Notes: generated by a model not told the origin, from the sequence alone. A DNA stretch of 41,105 bases from Candidatus Parabeggiatoa sp. nov. 2 (GCA_002085445.1 NBMI01000008.1:1-41105), one strand, 5' to 3'; positions 24,385 through 33,564 are shown, counted from the stretch's first letter. A program made the numbers and translations.

Positions 24385-25249
24385 TGTGGGTCATGGTAAC
24401 AGTGCGGTGTTAATTGACCAAAAAGGTGTGGTTGTTATTGATGCCGGGCCAAAAACCGAATTACTAAAATTTTTGCTCTGGAAAAACATCACTGTCATTG
24501 ATGTGTTATTGCTTTCCCATGCGGATAAAGATCACATTGCCGGTGCTATTAACCTCTTGGCAGCTGAAGAGATTGCGATTAGACGGGTTTATGTGAATTC
24601 CGATTCAACGAAAGATAGTAAAGTATGGGATAGATTGGTTCAGGCACTTTATGATGCCGACAAGCGTGGAATTCTTGATTTTGAACCAAGCCTTACTCCA
24701 CATCTCAATGGCAAACTGGATCAAGGAGAAGTCGCCATCGAGGTTTTGGCACCCAATCAGTATATCGCGGCAAAAGGTGCAGGTAGTCGGGATCGTGAGG
24801 GACGAAAGCTAAGCTCAAATTCAATTAGCGCGGTAATCCGTTTATGGTTCAATGGAGAACCTATTGTACTTTTGCCAGGCGATATTGATCAAGTTGGATT
24901 GGATAATTTGTTCGAAAATAATGTCAATCTGACGGCATGGCTCACGGTGTATCCGCATCATGGGGGCCGGGCTGGCAGTCGAAATATTAAGACTTATGCG
25001 GCCCAATTTTGTGAAGCTGTCTCGCCTGAAATCGTCATTTTTTCAATCCGCGACAATGACAAACAATTTCCAACCAAGGAAGTCGTTGAAATTGTTGCCA
25101 AAACCCTAAATCATGTCCGGATGTTTTCCACACGATCTTCTGAGGTATTAGGGCGACACATCGAAAAAAACGGCTGCGAGTTACATCAGGACGGGGTAGG
25201 TCATATACACTTAGACTTTGAATCACTGAAATTCAAATTTATCAAATAA
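24362..25249 (+). CDS. ComEC/Rec2-like metallo-beta-lactamase-fold hydrolase, 295 aa
   Basis: The start ATG 24362 is chosen over the in-frame upstream 24311 because GAGGT lies 5 bases before it and the MBL domain begins directly (MPSFYVLDVGHGNSAVLI). The metal-binding motif H53-A-D55-K-D57-H58 (LLSHADKDHIAG) is of the H-x-D-x-D-H type seen in ComEC C-terminal domains. Later motifs are IVLLPGDID and VYPHHGG. There are no membrane segments, so this is a free soluble hydrolase and not the DNA channel itself. Substrates of such stand-alone proteins are mostly unknown; nucleic-acid or nucleotide phosphodiesters are plausible. It overlaps the receiver-like gene and is probably its functional partner. 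Confidence 0.85.
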   Translation: MPSFYVLDVGHGNSAVLIDQKGVVVIDAGPKTELLKFLLWKNITVIDVLLLSHADKDHIAGAINLLAAEEIAIRRVYVNSDSTKDSKVWDRLVQALYDADKRGILDFEPSLTPHLNGKLDQGEVAIEVLAPNQYIAAKGAGSRDREGRKLSSNSISAVIRLWFNGEPIVLLPGDIDQVGLDNLFENNVNLTAWLTVYPHHGGRAGSRNIKTYAAQFCEAVSPEIVIFSIRDNDKQFPTKEVVEIVAKTLNHVRMFSTRSSEVLGRHIEKNGCELHQDGVGHIHLDFESLKFKFIK

Positions 25250-25257
25250 CTCAATCT

Positions 25258-25398
25258 TGGCACTGGTTCAGTTCAATGCAATCCTGATGGCGAGAGATGC
25301 TTTCATTGCCTTGATAAACAAGCCGATTACTGAGGTTTGACGGTATTATTTTAACCCGTTGATTTTTATATCTTTTACACGTAACTGAACCAGTGCCA
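25258..25398. mobile_element. 141-bp MITE-like element with 16-bp perfect terminal inverted repeats
   Basis: The ends TGGCACTGGTTCAGTT (25258-25273) and AACTGAACCAGTGCCA (25383-25398) are exact reverse complements. The 109-bp interior has no gene. The end sequence GGCACTG resembles IS6-type ends, but this is only a resemblance. A clear target duplication is not visible (TCT on both sides at most). It is likely a non-autonomous element mobilised by a transposase encoded elsewhere. Confidence 0.75.
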
Positions 25399-25462
25399 TC
25401 TGAATAGCTTAAGGAAGCCTGGGGCTATTATCTCGCATAGCGAGTTACTGCGTTTCATATTC

Positions 25463-25477
25463 AACCCCTACGGGGTT
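25463..25477. repeat. AACCCCTACGGGGTT palindrome
   Basis: A 15-base palindrome preceded by CATATTC, the same context as at 9941-9961 (ATATTCAACCCCTTTGGGGT). It lacks the heptamer array found in the two composite elements. Confidence 0.7.
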
Positions 25478-25535
25478 GGCACGTATTCGATACCTTTACC
25501 TCAGGCGCAACTTGGGGAAGGGGGAAAACCACCGT

Positions 25536-26111
25536 TCAGCCGTTTACAGTCTGTAATTGGGCGTATTGATTCAACTGGGAAATTAGTCGGTTTGTTCTCT
25601 TTCGGCCTTCAGGGGTTTCTTGGTGAGCGACGAAAATGACCGTCACTTCTTTATTGGCTAGGCGGTTATCTTGTTTGATAGCCTCTTTTATCGCTTGAGT
25701 TTCGAGAAGTCCGTCTATCACAAAAATATTTTCATCACCCTGTCGTGTTAAAATGCCAAAGGTTTTGCTGAGGTAGTCTAAACTTTCTTCTGGGAAATCT
25801 TCGTAGAGGTTTTGATTTCCTATCACGTCAATTTCTTGCCAAGTTGGGCTACCTTCATAAATCCCTAAAATGAGGCTATTGAAAAATATTTGTTCTTGTT
25901 TTTTCAGGTAGTCAACGAGTTCTTGTGTTTTGTGAGTCATTTCGTTTTCACGAAGTCTGGTTGTGTTTAGCGATTCACCGGCAAGAGAAATCACTCTTTG
26001 AGCCACTTCTTTGAATGGCATCAGGGTGACGTAGTAAAACCAGTCTCCCATTTTTCCTCTTAGCGTGGGGAGAATAAGTGGGTGTTTGACTTTGTTGTTA
26101 TCCATATCCAT
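25536..26111 (-). CDS. Short, degenerate DGQHR (DndB-like) domain protein, 191 aa
   Basis: DGQHR proteins include DndB and related DNA-modification-associated regulators. The N-terminus (LPTLRGKMGDWFYYVTLMPFKEVAQRV) and NEMTHKTQELVDYLKK fit the family. The signature, normally VIDGQHR, reads VIDGLLETQAIKEAIKQ, so Gln, His and Arg are lost. The protein stops at about LISQLNQYA, where family members usually continue with an R..F..LN..A segment and further sequence. It is therefore probably inactive or a remnant. No dnd, dpt or other modification genes are near. Start ATG 26111 (or ATG 26105) has a weak upstream signal. Confidence 0.6.
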   Translation of the reverse strand: MDMDNNKVKHPLILPTLRGKMGDWFYYVTLMPFKEVAQRVISLAGESLNTTRLRENEMTHKTQELVDYLKKQEQIFFNSLILGIYEGSPTWQEIDVIGNQNLYEDFPEESLDYLSKTFGILTRQGDENIFVIDGLLETQAIKEAIKQDNRLANKEVTVIFVAHQETPEGRKRTNRLISQLNQYAQLQTVNG

Positions 26112-26192
26112 AAAGACTTTTTAATTCTGGTTTTATTTTAGCCTTGGGAATGTAAGTATTTACCGAGTGTGACCTTCATTTGATGTAATGGT

Positions 26193-26276
26193 GTAGGGTG
26201 GGCAATGTGTTTTTATTGCCCACCACCGTATTGTAGGAGGTTTTGGTGGGCAACCAAAAGACGTTGCCCACCCTAC
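26193..26276. repeat. 84-bp inverted-repeat element (GTAGGGTGGGCAA ends)
   Basis: GTAGGGTGGGCAA at 26193-26205 and its complement TTGCCCACCCTAC at 26264-26276 enclose further GGTGGGCAA/TTGCCCACC sequence, so the element can fold into a cruciform. It resembles short dispersed repeats of cyanobacteria and Beggiatoaceae. It has no coding content. Confidence 0.75.
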
Positions 26277-26313
26277 TGCCAAGATAAAATGTGTTTGTAG
26301 TCAGTCCAAAGTT

Positions 26314-26335
26314 GTCCAAAGCTGAAGCTTTGGAC
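26314..26335. repeat. CCAAAGCTGAAGCTTTGG palindrome with GGACTCC flank
   Basis: Palindrome followed by GGACTCC, also at 34703-34724 and 34797-34818. It shares the TTGGACTCC end with the CCAAGATAAATCTTGG family. It lies 20 bases beyond the stop of the giant gene's C-terminal fragment and could act as its terminator. Confidence 0.7.
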
Positions 26336-26354
26336 TCCAGCTTTGGATTCTAGG

Positions 26355-27188
26355 TTAATAATAGTAGTAGTAGTAATAGTAGTAGTAATAATAGTAGTAA
26401 TCCCAGCGATCAGGCCGCCACCAGCAGTAGCCGTGGCCGCGTTTCTTGGTTCTTGGAGGCTCTGCGTTTTTCTGTTCGCCGTGGTAAACCAGAATCGGTA
26501 GTATTTCTGGTTCGCCGGTTTTGGTTAGGAGTTCTACTTCGACTTTGATGTAGTTGCCTTCTACAAATTGGGTACCGGTAGCCAGTTCAACGTCGATGCC
26601 GCCTGAGATGATTTTGACGCTTTTTGTGTAGCGAAACTCGGGGGGCCAGGGTTGATACCATTCTTGGTTGTGGAATTGGCTGGGCCAAGTTTGGGTTCGC
26701 AGCATGTGTTCTTCAACCGTTTTGATGGCATTTTCTGCGGCTCTGAGGGCTTCTTGGTATCGTTCGGAGTTGTCCGCAACCGGATAAACATCCGCTACTT
26801 TTTCTCCGGTGGTGAGTGTGGCTTCTTGTTGGAATTCCTCTGTCATCTGGTCGGCATTTTTGTCGGAATCGTTGCCAAACACGGCCGTACAGGTTTTGTC
26901 GGTGGTCATTGTTACGGTTATTGTCGGATCACTGCCTTCACAGTCGTCGCTCCAACCTCCAAAGTAAGTATGGGGATCGGGAATGGCCGTTAGTTTGACT
27001 TTTGTGCCCGCTTTGTAATTGCCTTCGCAGGTGTTTCCGCAGTTTTCGCCGTTGATTTCGAGGGTGCCGGTGCTGCCCATGCTGCCGGTCGTATCGACGG
27101 TGAGGGTGTACATGCCCGATGGCGCGGGTGTTTCTAGTTGAAAGTGGGCGGTGCAGGCTTTGGGGCCGTCCATTGTCAGGGTAGTCAA
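26355..27188 (-). pseudogene. C-terminal part of second giant surface protein, separated by a frameshift; poly-Tyr tail
   Basis: The frame continues the giant protein after the deletion near 27186. It holds the end of an InlB-type repeat (ACTAHFQL), a full InlB-type repeat (about residues 22-100, ending DDCEGSDPTITVTMTTDKTC), the pilin-like domain (about 125-245; AAENAIKTVEEHMLRTQTWP, YTKSVKIISGGIDVE), and the terminal motif RGHGYCWWRPDRWD followed by 14 tyrosines and TAA. No signal peptide and no proper start (TTG, no ribosome binding site) are present, so it is probably not made alone unless a frameshift restores the full protein. Confidence 0.75.
26358..26399. repeat. (TAY)14 trinucleotide run encoding poly-Tyr
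   Basis: Fourteen consecutive TAT/TAC codons on the minus strand directly before the TAA stop. Mixed TAT and TAC within the run mean it is not a pure microsatellite. It could change length by slippage, or end by a single TAY-to-TAA change. Confidence 0.9.
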
Positions 27189-30100
27189 GGCGGTCTTGTT
27201 GGCAGTCGGCCCGACATATCATATTTACCGCGCCTTCTTGTCTGACGACAATGCGGCCTTTGCCGTCGCCGTCTTTGGCTATGGTGAGCGGCGGTTTGTC
27301 GGGAGCGGCTGTGACGGTGATGGTTTGTTTGGCCGTGTTGAGGCTCGGGGCGCCTTCATTGTCGTGAACTTCTAACGTGATTGTGTAAGTGCCTGATTTT
27401 TCAAAGGTTACTTTGGGGGCTACGCCGGTGAAGGTGCGGCCGTCGGAGGTTGTCCAGTGGTAGCTGGCAATGGTGCCATAAGGATCGGTTGAGGCATTGC
27501 CGTCTAGTTGGACGGTGAGTGGTGCTTGTCCTTCTGTTGGGGTTGCGGTGAACGCGGCCGTTGGGAGTATGTTTTCGGCTGGGCATTCTTCCACGTCGTC
27601 GAGGTTTATGGGCCCGTAGTTGATATTGGTGTCGCGGCAGATTTGGGCGTTGTCGCTGATAGCCAGGGTTTGCAGTTGGGTTAGGCCGCTGATGTCGGGT
27701 ATCACGCCTTGTAAGTTGTTTTGTTCAAGTTGCAGTGTTTGTAACTTGGGTAGGGCGGTGATGGGGGCCATTGGGCCGCTGAGTTGGTTGTTACTTAAGT
27801 TGAGTGTGGTCAATTCGCTGAGCGCACTTAAGTCGGGCAGTGGGCCGGTTAGGTTGTTGCCATTCAAGTTAATCCCAGTCAGATGGCCGTCAGTGCAGGT
27901 GACACCGTTCCAATTGCAGGGCGTGTTGGTGGTATTCCAGCCGTCTTGGTTGTTCCAGTTGTCGCCACCGGTGCTTTGGTTGAACGCGATTAGGGCAAAG
28001 CATTCGGCCGTGTCTATTTCTGTGACGGCGTTGCAGTCCGTTGTGCCTTCGGTTGGTGCTACCGGGCCGTCTTCCGTCGCTGTGCCGACTTGGCGAATGA
28101 GGTGGTTGTTGGTGTCGGAGATGAGGAGGTTGCCGTTGTTGTCTAACGCGACGTTCGATGGGTTGTAGAGTTTGGTAACCGTAGCGAGTGTGCCGTCGTT
28201 GGTGTAGCCAGCGTTGCCGTTGCCGATGGCCGTGGTGATATTGCCGTGGCTGTCTACTTTGCGAATGACATGGTTGTTGTTGTCGGCAATGTACAGGTTG
28301 CCGGCGTTGTCTGTCGTCACATCGGTGGGGCCGTTGAGTTTGGCGGCCGTGGCGAGGCCGTTGTCGCCAGCGTAGCCAGTGTTGCCGTTGCCAGCGACGG
28401 TGCTGATGGTGCCGGTGTTGTCGATTTTGCGGATGCGGTTGTTGCCCATGTCGGCGATATAGAGGTTGCCCTGCTTATCAACCGCGAGGCCTGATGGTTG
28501 GTTGAGTTGGGCATTGGTTGCTGGGCCGTTGTCGCCACGAGAGCCTCGATAGCCTTTGCCAGCGATGGTGGAGATGATGCCGGTGCTGTTATCGACTTTG
28601 CGGACGATGTGGCGGCCAGTATCGGCTATATATATATTATTGTGTTGGTCCAAAACGACCGCGACGGGGCTTTGGAGTTTGGCGGCCGTAGCGGGGCCGT
28701 TATCGCCGGTGTAGCCTTTTTTACCGTTGCCAGCGACGGTGGTGATGAGGCCCGTCGTCAAGTCCACTTTGCGTATGCGGGCGTTGTTTCGGTCGGCAAT
28801 GTAGAGGTGTTGGCCGGTGTTGTCTAGCGCGACATCCATCGGCGAGTTGAGTTTGGCTTGAGTGGCCGCGCCGTCGTCGCCGCTGTAGCCGGAGTTGCCG
28901 TTGCCGGCAATGGTGGTGATGTTGCGTTGGCTGTCTATTTTGCGGATGCGGTGGTTTTGGGTATCCGCAAAGTATTGGTTGCCAACACTGTCGGTGAGTA
29001 GGCCTTTGGGCGTGTTGAGTTGGGCAGCCGTTGCGGGGCCGCCATCACCTGCGTAGCCTTGGCTGCCGACTTGTCCGGCCGTTGTGGCGATAGAACTGTT
29101 GTCCGGCAGTGGCGGGGCTTCTACCGGTGAGTCTTCAATGACAATGGTGAGGTTGTAAAGGCTCTGGATTTCTGCCGCCGTCAGGGCGCGGTTGTACAGA
29201 GAGACTTCATCAATCATGCTGTTGAAGAAATTCGTGCTGTTGCTAAGCGGTGCTGCACCAATTTCTAACGGACGTTGCCCAGTATAAGCCTCAAAGCCTT
29301 CTGGCAAAGCTTGTTGCTGTTTCAACTCGCCATTAATATAAAGGGCGACTTGTTCAGGCGTTAAAACCTCAACAATGTGTACCCAGCCTTGTTCTTCAGC
29401 CGGCAATTGGTAGCTGATATTGATATTGTCACCAGTAATGGCTTCGGTATGGGCAAAAATACCACTGCCGTTGGTGTTCACAGAAATCCCATAGTTCATA
29501 CCGTTTTTGCCAACAAAATCGTTTTTCCTTACCACAATACCTTGAGTCGTCTCAGTAATATGCGCCCAAGCCGCGACTGTCATGGTTTGTCCTGCAAAGT
29601 GGATACCGCCATCAATTTCTAAGGAATCGTCAATACCGTCGAATGAAAAGGCTTTGTTTTGGAGCCCAGCAACACACTTAGGCGCACCATGAATGATGCC
29701 CTGAAAATCATTACCGCTACTGTCTTTGACATCGCAGTCGGCAAAAGTCCAGTGCCCTACTAAACCATTATGAATCGGTTTCGCGGTGAAATCTTGCCCG
29801 GTTAAATTCTCCGATATTTCACTATAAGTCCGCCGGATGGGCGCAAAGACGCGCGTTTGTTCTGGCACCACCAAGCTTCCAAACCAACCTTCTGGTACGG
29901 TGCAGCTAAAATTACCGTTACTATCAGAGGATTGGCAATCAGCCCCACTGTTAGACAAGGAGAGTCCGCTAACACTTTGACCCTTTTCGTCAGTGATTTT
30001 GCCCTGGAGGGTCTGGAAGTTCACCGCCTCGCGGTTGAGCAGTTGAATCTCATCCACACGCCCAGCCATCCGAATTTTGACGGTGTCAATTTCCAGTAAT

Positions 30101-33100
30101 TCAAGACTTGGAGCAACGGCTTTTAAATCGGTTGCTAAGTCACGAGTAATGGTATGCCATTGTCCATCAAGCAAGGTATTGTCCAAACCACAACGAACAT
30201 AGTTTTGGTTTAAATGACATCCCAACGGACCATAGTTATAGTAGGTGACATAAGTGACGGCACCTGTGGTTTTAACTTGCCAGTTAACGGTGTACTTTTT
30301 ACCCGTCGTTATTTTCATCCGCCACCGGGCAAGAAAGTGGCTGGTATTAGCAAATGAACTCCCATCTGCTTGGGCGAGTTGATAACCGGATTGAGTATCA
30401 CCAGTTAACTCAATCACTTGGCTACTGAGATCAGTATCAAACACGTTTGAGATAGTCGCACCCCCCGGTTTTTCATCGTAAACCGTCCAGCCTTGAGTAT
30501 TGCCATCTTCAGCGTCTTCTAGCACCGTATTTGAGGCGACTGGATTAGCCGCGTTGTAAAGGCTCTGGATTTCGGCCGCCGTCAGAACGCGGTTGTGGAT
30601 GAGAATATCATCCATTTGGCCTTGAAACGTGTAATTCAGATTATTGGCCGAAGAAATGCCTATTCTCATGTCGTTTTGTGGGCCAAAATTGCCAGTGGAA
30701 CTACAGGTATCAGGTGTTGAAACCGGTTGTCCGTCCATATACAACAAGACATTTGAACCTGTTTTATCCCAAACACCCGTTATCTGATGCCACTGTCCGG
30801 GGGTAATAGGCGCTATCACGGCTTTTCTCAGATTGAGATTCTGATTTCCAACCACAAAAGCAATTGCCCCATTTGGATAACTGTTGGAACACGCCGTCTT
30901 AGAGGTTCCGACTAGATAAAATGCGAAACCCTGAGAAGAGGAGGATTCACCGCCATTAGTGATTAAATAGCGGTTTTTTTCGGGGATCGAATCGCTACTC
31001 AACCAAAATGAGACCGAAAAAGGTGGCTTATCCTGAACTGGGGAGTCAAACTGGATGTAATCATCTCCGTCAAAGTTATAAGCACTGTCGGCCGTTCCAT
31101 GCCGATCCGTTGTCAGCGTCGCCCCATTGACTGTACCATTATTGCCATTACCACTGGCATCGTTGGCATTGCCGTCAAAAGGCAGATGGAGGACTATTCC
31201 ATAGTTAGGATCGTCACAACTTGGAAAGTCGTTAACTTCTGTCCGGCCAGCATAGTTGGCGTTGCTGTCTTGGCACAGTTGGTTGTTGCTGATATTCAGC
31301 GACGTTAATTTGGTGAGCGTGTTCAGTGACGGAATGGCCCCCGTTAGTTGGTTGCTACTGAAAGTTGCGTACTCTAACGGGGTTAGGTTGCTCAATTCTG
31401 GGATTTCACCGCTGAGTTGGTTGTCATTGAAGTAGAGCCGTTGCAACTTTGTTAGGGTATTGATCCAACTGGGAATGGTTCCGCTCAGGTTGTTGTATTG
31501 CAGATAGAGATACTGCAAATTTTCAGCACCACTGATATCGGGAATTGGGCCGGTCAGTTGGTTTTTAGACAAACGCAAGTCTGTCAATTTGGTCAAGGCC
31601 GTTAAATCTGGAATTGGCCCGCTGAGCTGATTATCCTCTAAGCGCAATCCTTCCAAATGAGTCAAAGCACTCAGTGCTGAAATTGAGCCAGTGAGTTTAT
31701 TTTCAAACAGATGAAGTGCCTTTAATTGGGTTAAAGCACTAAAATCTGGCATGCTGCCACTCAATTGATTATTCCCGACAGTCAGTACTTCCAATTGAGT
31801 CAATGCACTTAACTCGGGAAGTGAACCGGTCAATTGATTACCGTACAGGCTGATGTATTTCAACTTAGTCAACGCACTCAACTCGGGGATCGTACCACTC
31901 AGTTGATTACTGTATAGGCTGATGTTGGTGACGTTACCGTCGCCATTACAGATAATACCGTGCCAAGTACATGGAGTATTGTTTTTCAGCCAACCGTCGT
32001 TGGTTGTCCAGTTATCGCCGGCCGTGTTGTCGTACAGTGCCACTAATGTGTCGCACTGGGCTTTGGGGATTTCTGTCACCGTGTCGCAAATGGAGGCGGG
32101 TTGGCTGTCACAACTTGGAAACTCGTCAACTTCTGTCCAGCCTGCGTAGTTGGCGTTGCTGTCTTGGCACAGTTGATTGCCAGATAGTCCAAGCGTATCC
32201 AAATTCGTTAGCACACTCAAATCTGGAATAGTCCCTTCAAGTTGGTTATTGTTTAACCAAATTTTTTCCAACTTTGCAAGTGTGCTCAACTCTGGAATAG
32301 CACCCGTGAGTTGGTTATTATTAACCGAAAATTGTTGCAACTGCGTTAATGTATTTAACTCAGGTATAGAACCCGTGAACTTGTTGTGTTCAAAAAACAC
32401 CTTCTGCAAACGGGTTAAACGACTAATCCAACTAGGAATAGTTCCCGTCAGTTGGTTATAACTGACCCCAAACTCGCGCAAATTTGTTAAAGCACTTAAA
32501 TCTGGGATCGTGCCAGTCAATTCATTATTATTTATCCAAAGTTTTTGCAAACTTGTGAGACGACTTAGATCGGGAATAGTCCCGGTGAGCTGATTATGAC
32601 TTAGCCCAACGCCTTGTAAACTCGTTAAAGCACTTAGATCAGGAAAAGTACCAGAGAGTTTGTTGTTATTGAGCCAAAGATCCTCCAACTTGGTGAGATT
32701 AGTCAGATTGGGAATAGTGCCAGTGAGCTGGTTATGATTTAAGCCAACACCCCGCAAATTTGTCAAGGCACTTAAATGAGGAACAGCACCTGTGAACTCA
32801 TTATTATTGAGCCACAATTCCTGCAAATCTGTCATATGAGTTAAATCTGGAATCGCGCCATTGAGCTGGTTTTGGGCTAACATCAAATGCGTCAAACGGG
32901 TTAACGCACTTAACTGAGGAAGAGTCCCGGTTAATTTGTTGTTACGTAAATCAATTTGCACCACTTGATCGGTTGGCGATGCTGGCTCGTTTGGTAGGGC
33001 ACTACCCTCTGGCAGCACATTTACTGTGAACGCCTTCAGCAGTGTTCCACCTGATTTGTCTTTAACGACACCGTCTTTTACACCGGTTGTCCAACGGGGC

Positions 33101-33564
33101 ATGCATTGGAATTGGCGTTGTGTTGGCGTACCACCGAGCGATGTCATACTGTCGCATTCACCAATCCAGAAAGCGGTGCTGTCAGGCAAGTTGCGGCCGG
33201 TGATGGTGAAAGTTGTCGATTGATTAAGCACGGCCGTTGTCGGTGACACAGCAGTCACGGTCATTGTGCCATCATCCACCTCACTGGCACACGTTACGCC
33301 AAACCAACTACACGGCGTATTGGAGTCTTTCCAACCCGTGTTGTTAGTCCAGTTATCGCCGGCCGTGTTGTCGTACAGTGCAACTAAAGTGTCGCACTGG
33401 GCTTTGGGGATTTCTGTCACGTCGCTACAGGATGTGAACGTGTCGGCGTGTAAAGGCGAAGTGATGAACAGTAACGTTAATCCTAGCAGCAGCGCGTGGC
33501 GCTTTTTGGATAGCACGGCCGCTATCGGAGGCCTTGTGGTTGGGGGGCGTGTTTTGGTTAACAT
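26938..33564 (-). CDS. Second giant secreted LRR/LamG/NHL surface protein, broken near its C-terminus
   Basis: Signal peptide to about residue 40. Domains then run: plant-type LRR cap (40-95), IPT/TIG-like (98-185), LRR array (200-480), second cap and LRR array (490-790), LamG with NRVLTAAEIQSLYN (795-1010), LEDAEDG beta-sandwich module (1015-1180), carboxypeptidase-regulatory-like (1181-1265), second LamG (1271-1475), six NHL repeats (1491-1828; YAGDNG.ATAAKLN.P.....D..GNLYIAD..N..IRK), third LRR (1841-1998), PKD (2001-2085) and an InlB-type repeat. After CQQDRL (near 27186) the frame is wrong for the last ~80 residues; the true continuation is in 26355-27188. Compared with the paralogue, about 30 residues are missing at the break, so a deletion rather than a one-base error. 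AAGGAG stands 8 bases before ATG 33564. Confidence 0.88.
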   Translation of the reverse strand: MLTKTRPPTTRPPIAAVLSKKRHALLLGLTLLFITSPLHADTFTSCSDVTEIPKAQCDTLVALYDNTAGDNWTNNTGWKDSNTPCSWFGVTCASEVDDGTMTVTAVSPTTAVLNQSTTFTITGRNLPDSTAFWIGECDSMTSLGGTPTQRQFQCMPRWTTGVKDGVVKDKSGGTLLKAFTVNVLPEGSALPNEPASPTDQVVQIDLRNNKLTGTLPQLSALTRLTHLMLAQNQLNGAIPDLTHMTDLQELWLNNNEFTGAVPHLSALTNLRGVGLNHNQLTGTIPNLTNLTKLEDLWLNNNKLSGTFPDLSALTSLQGVGLSHNQLTGTIPDLSRLTSLQKLWINNNELTGTIPDLSALTNLREFGVSYNQLTGTIPSWISRLTRLQKVFFEHNKFTGSIPELNTLTQLQQFSVNNNQLTGAIPELSTLAKLEKIWLNNNQLEGTIPDLSVLTNLDTLGLSGNQLCQDSNANYAGWTEVDEFPSCDSQPASICDTVTEIPKAQCDTLVALYDNTAGDNWTTNDGWLKNNTPCTWHGIICNGDGNVTNISLYSNQLSGTIPELSALTKLKYISLYGNQLTGSLPELSALTQLEVLTVGNNQLSGSMPDFSALTQLKALHLFENKLTGSISALSALTHLEGLRLEDNQLSGPIPDLTALTKLTDLRLSKNQLTGPIPDISGAENLQYLYLQYNNLSGTIPSWINTLTKLQRLYFNDNQLSGEIPELSNLTPLEYATFSSNQLTGAIPSLNTLTKLTSLNISNNQLCQDSNANYAGRTEVNDFPSCDDPNYGIVLHLPFDGNANDASGNGNNGTVNGATLTTDRHGTADSAYNFDGDDYIQFDSPVQDKPPFSVSFWLSSDSIPEKNRYLITNGGESSSSQGFAFYLVGTSKTACSNSYPNGAIAFVVGNQNLNLRKAVIAPITPGQWHQITGVWDKTGSNVLLYMDGQPVSTPDTCSSTGNFGPQNDMRIGISSANNLNYTFQGQMDDILIHNRVLTAAEIQSLYNAANPVASNTVLEDAEDGNTQGWTVYDEKPGGATISNVFDTDLSSQVIELTGDTQSGYQLAQADGSSFANTSHFLARWRMKITTGKKYTVNWQVKTTGAVTYVTYYNYGPLGCHLNQNYVRCGLDNTLLDGQWHTITRDLATDLKAVAPSLELLEIDTVKIRMAGRVDEIQLLNREAVNFQTLQGKITDEKGQSVSGLSLSNSGADCQSSDSNGNFSCTVPEGWFGSLVVPEQTRVFAPIRRTYSEISENLTGQDFTAKPIHNGLVGHWTFADCDVKDSSGNDFQGIIHGAPKCVAGLQNKAFSFDGIDDSLEIDGGIHFAGQTMTVAAWAHITETTQGIVVRKNDFVGKNGMNYGISVNTNGSGIFAHTEAITGDNINISYQLPAEEQGWVHIVEVLTPEQVALYINGELKQQQALPEGFEAYTGQRPLEIGAAPLSNSTNFFNSMIDEVSLYNRALTAAEIQSLYNLTIVIEDSPVEAPPLPDNSSIATTAGQVGSQGYAGDGGPATAAQLNTPKGLLTDSVGNQYFADTQNHRIRKIDSQRNITTIAGNGNSGYSGDDGAATQAKLNSPMDVALDNTGQHLYIADRNNARIRKVDLTTGLITTVAGNGKKGYTGDNGPATAAKLQSPVAVVLDQHNNIYIADTGRHIVRKVDNSTGIISTIAGKGYRGSRGDNGPATNAQLNQPSGLAVDKQGNLYIADMGNNRIRKIDNTGTISTVAGNGNTGYAGDNGLATAAKLNGPTDVTTDNAGNLYIADNNNHVIRKVDSHGNITTAIGNGNAGYTNDGTLATVTKLYNPSNVALDNNGNLLISDTNNHLIRQVGTATEDGPVAPTEGTTDCNAVTEIDTAECFALIAFNQSTGGDNWNNQDGWNTTNTPCNWNGVTCTDGHLTGINLNGNNLTGPLPDLSALSELTTLNLSNNQLSGPMAPITALPKLQTLQLEQNNLQGVIPDISGLTQLQTLAISDNAQICRDTNINYGPINLDDVEECPAENILPTAAFTATPTEGQAPLTVQLDGNASTDPYGTIASYHWTTSDGRTFTGVAPKVTFEKSGTYTITLEVHDNEGAPSLNTAKQTITVTAAPDKPPLTIAKDGDGKGRIVVRQEGAVNMICRADCQQDRLDYPDNGRPQSLHRPLSTRNTRAIGHVHPHRRYDRQHGQHRHPRNQRRKLRKHLRRQLQSGHKSQTNGHSRSPYLLWRLERRL

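Noticed and set aside
26115..26354. A second MITE with target duplications between the DGQHR gene and the giant gene
   Set aside because: The inverted repeat at 26193-26276 is real, but no target duplication is seen; kept only as an inverted-repeat element.
28246..28827. Frames opposite the NHL repeats
   Set aside because: Periodic shadows of the NHL repeat coding sequence with no start signals.
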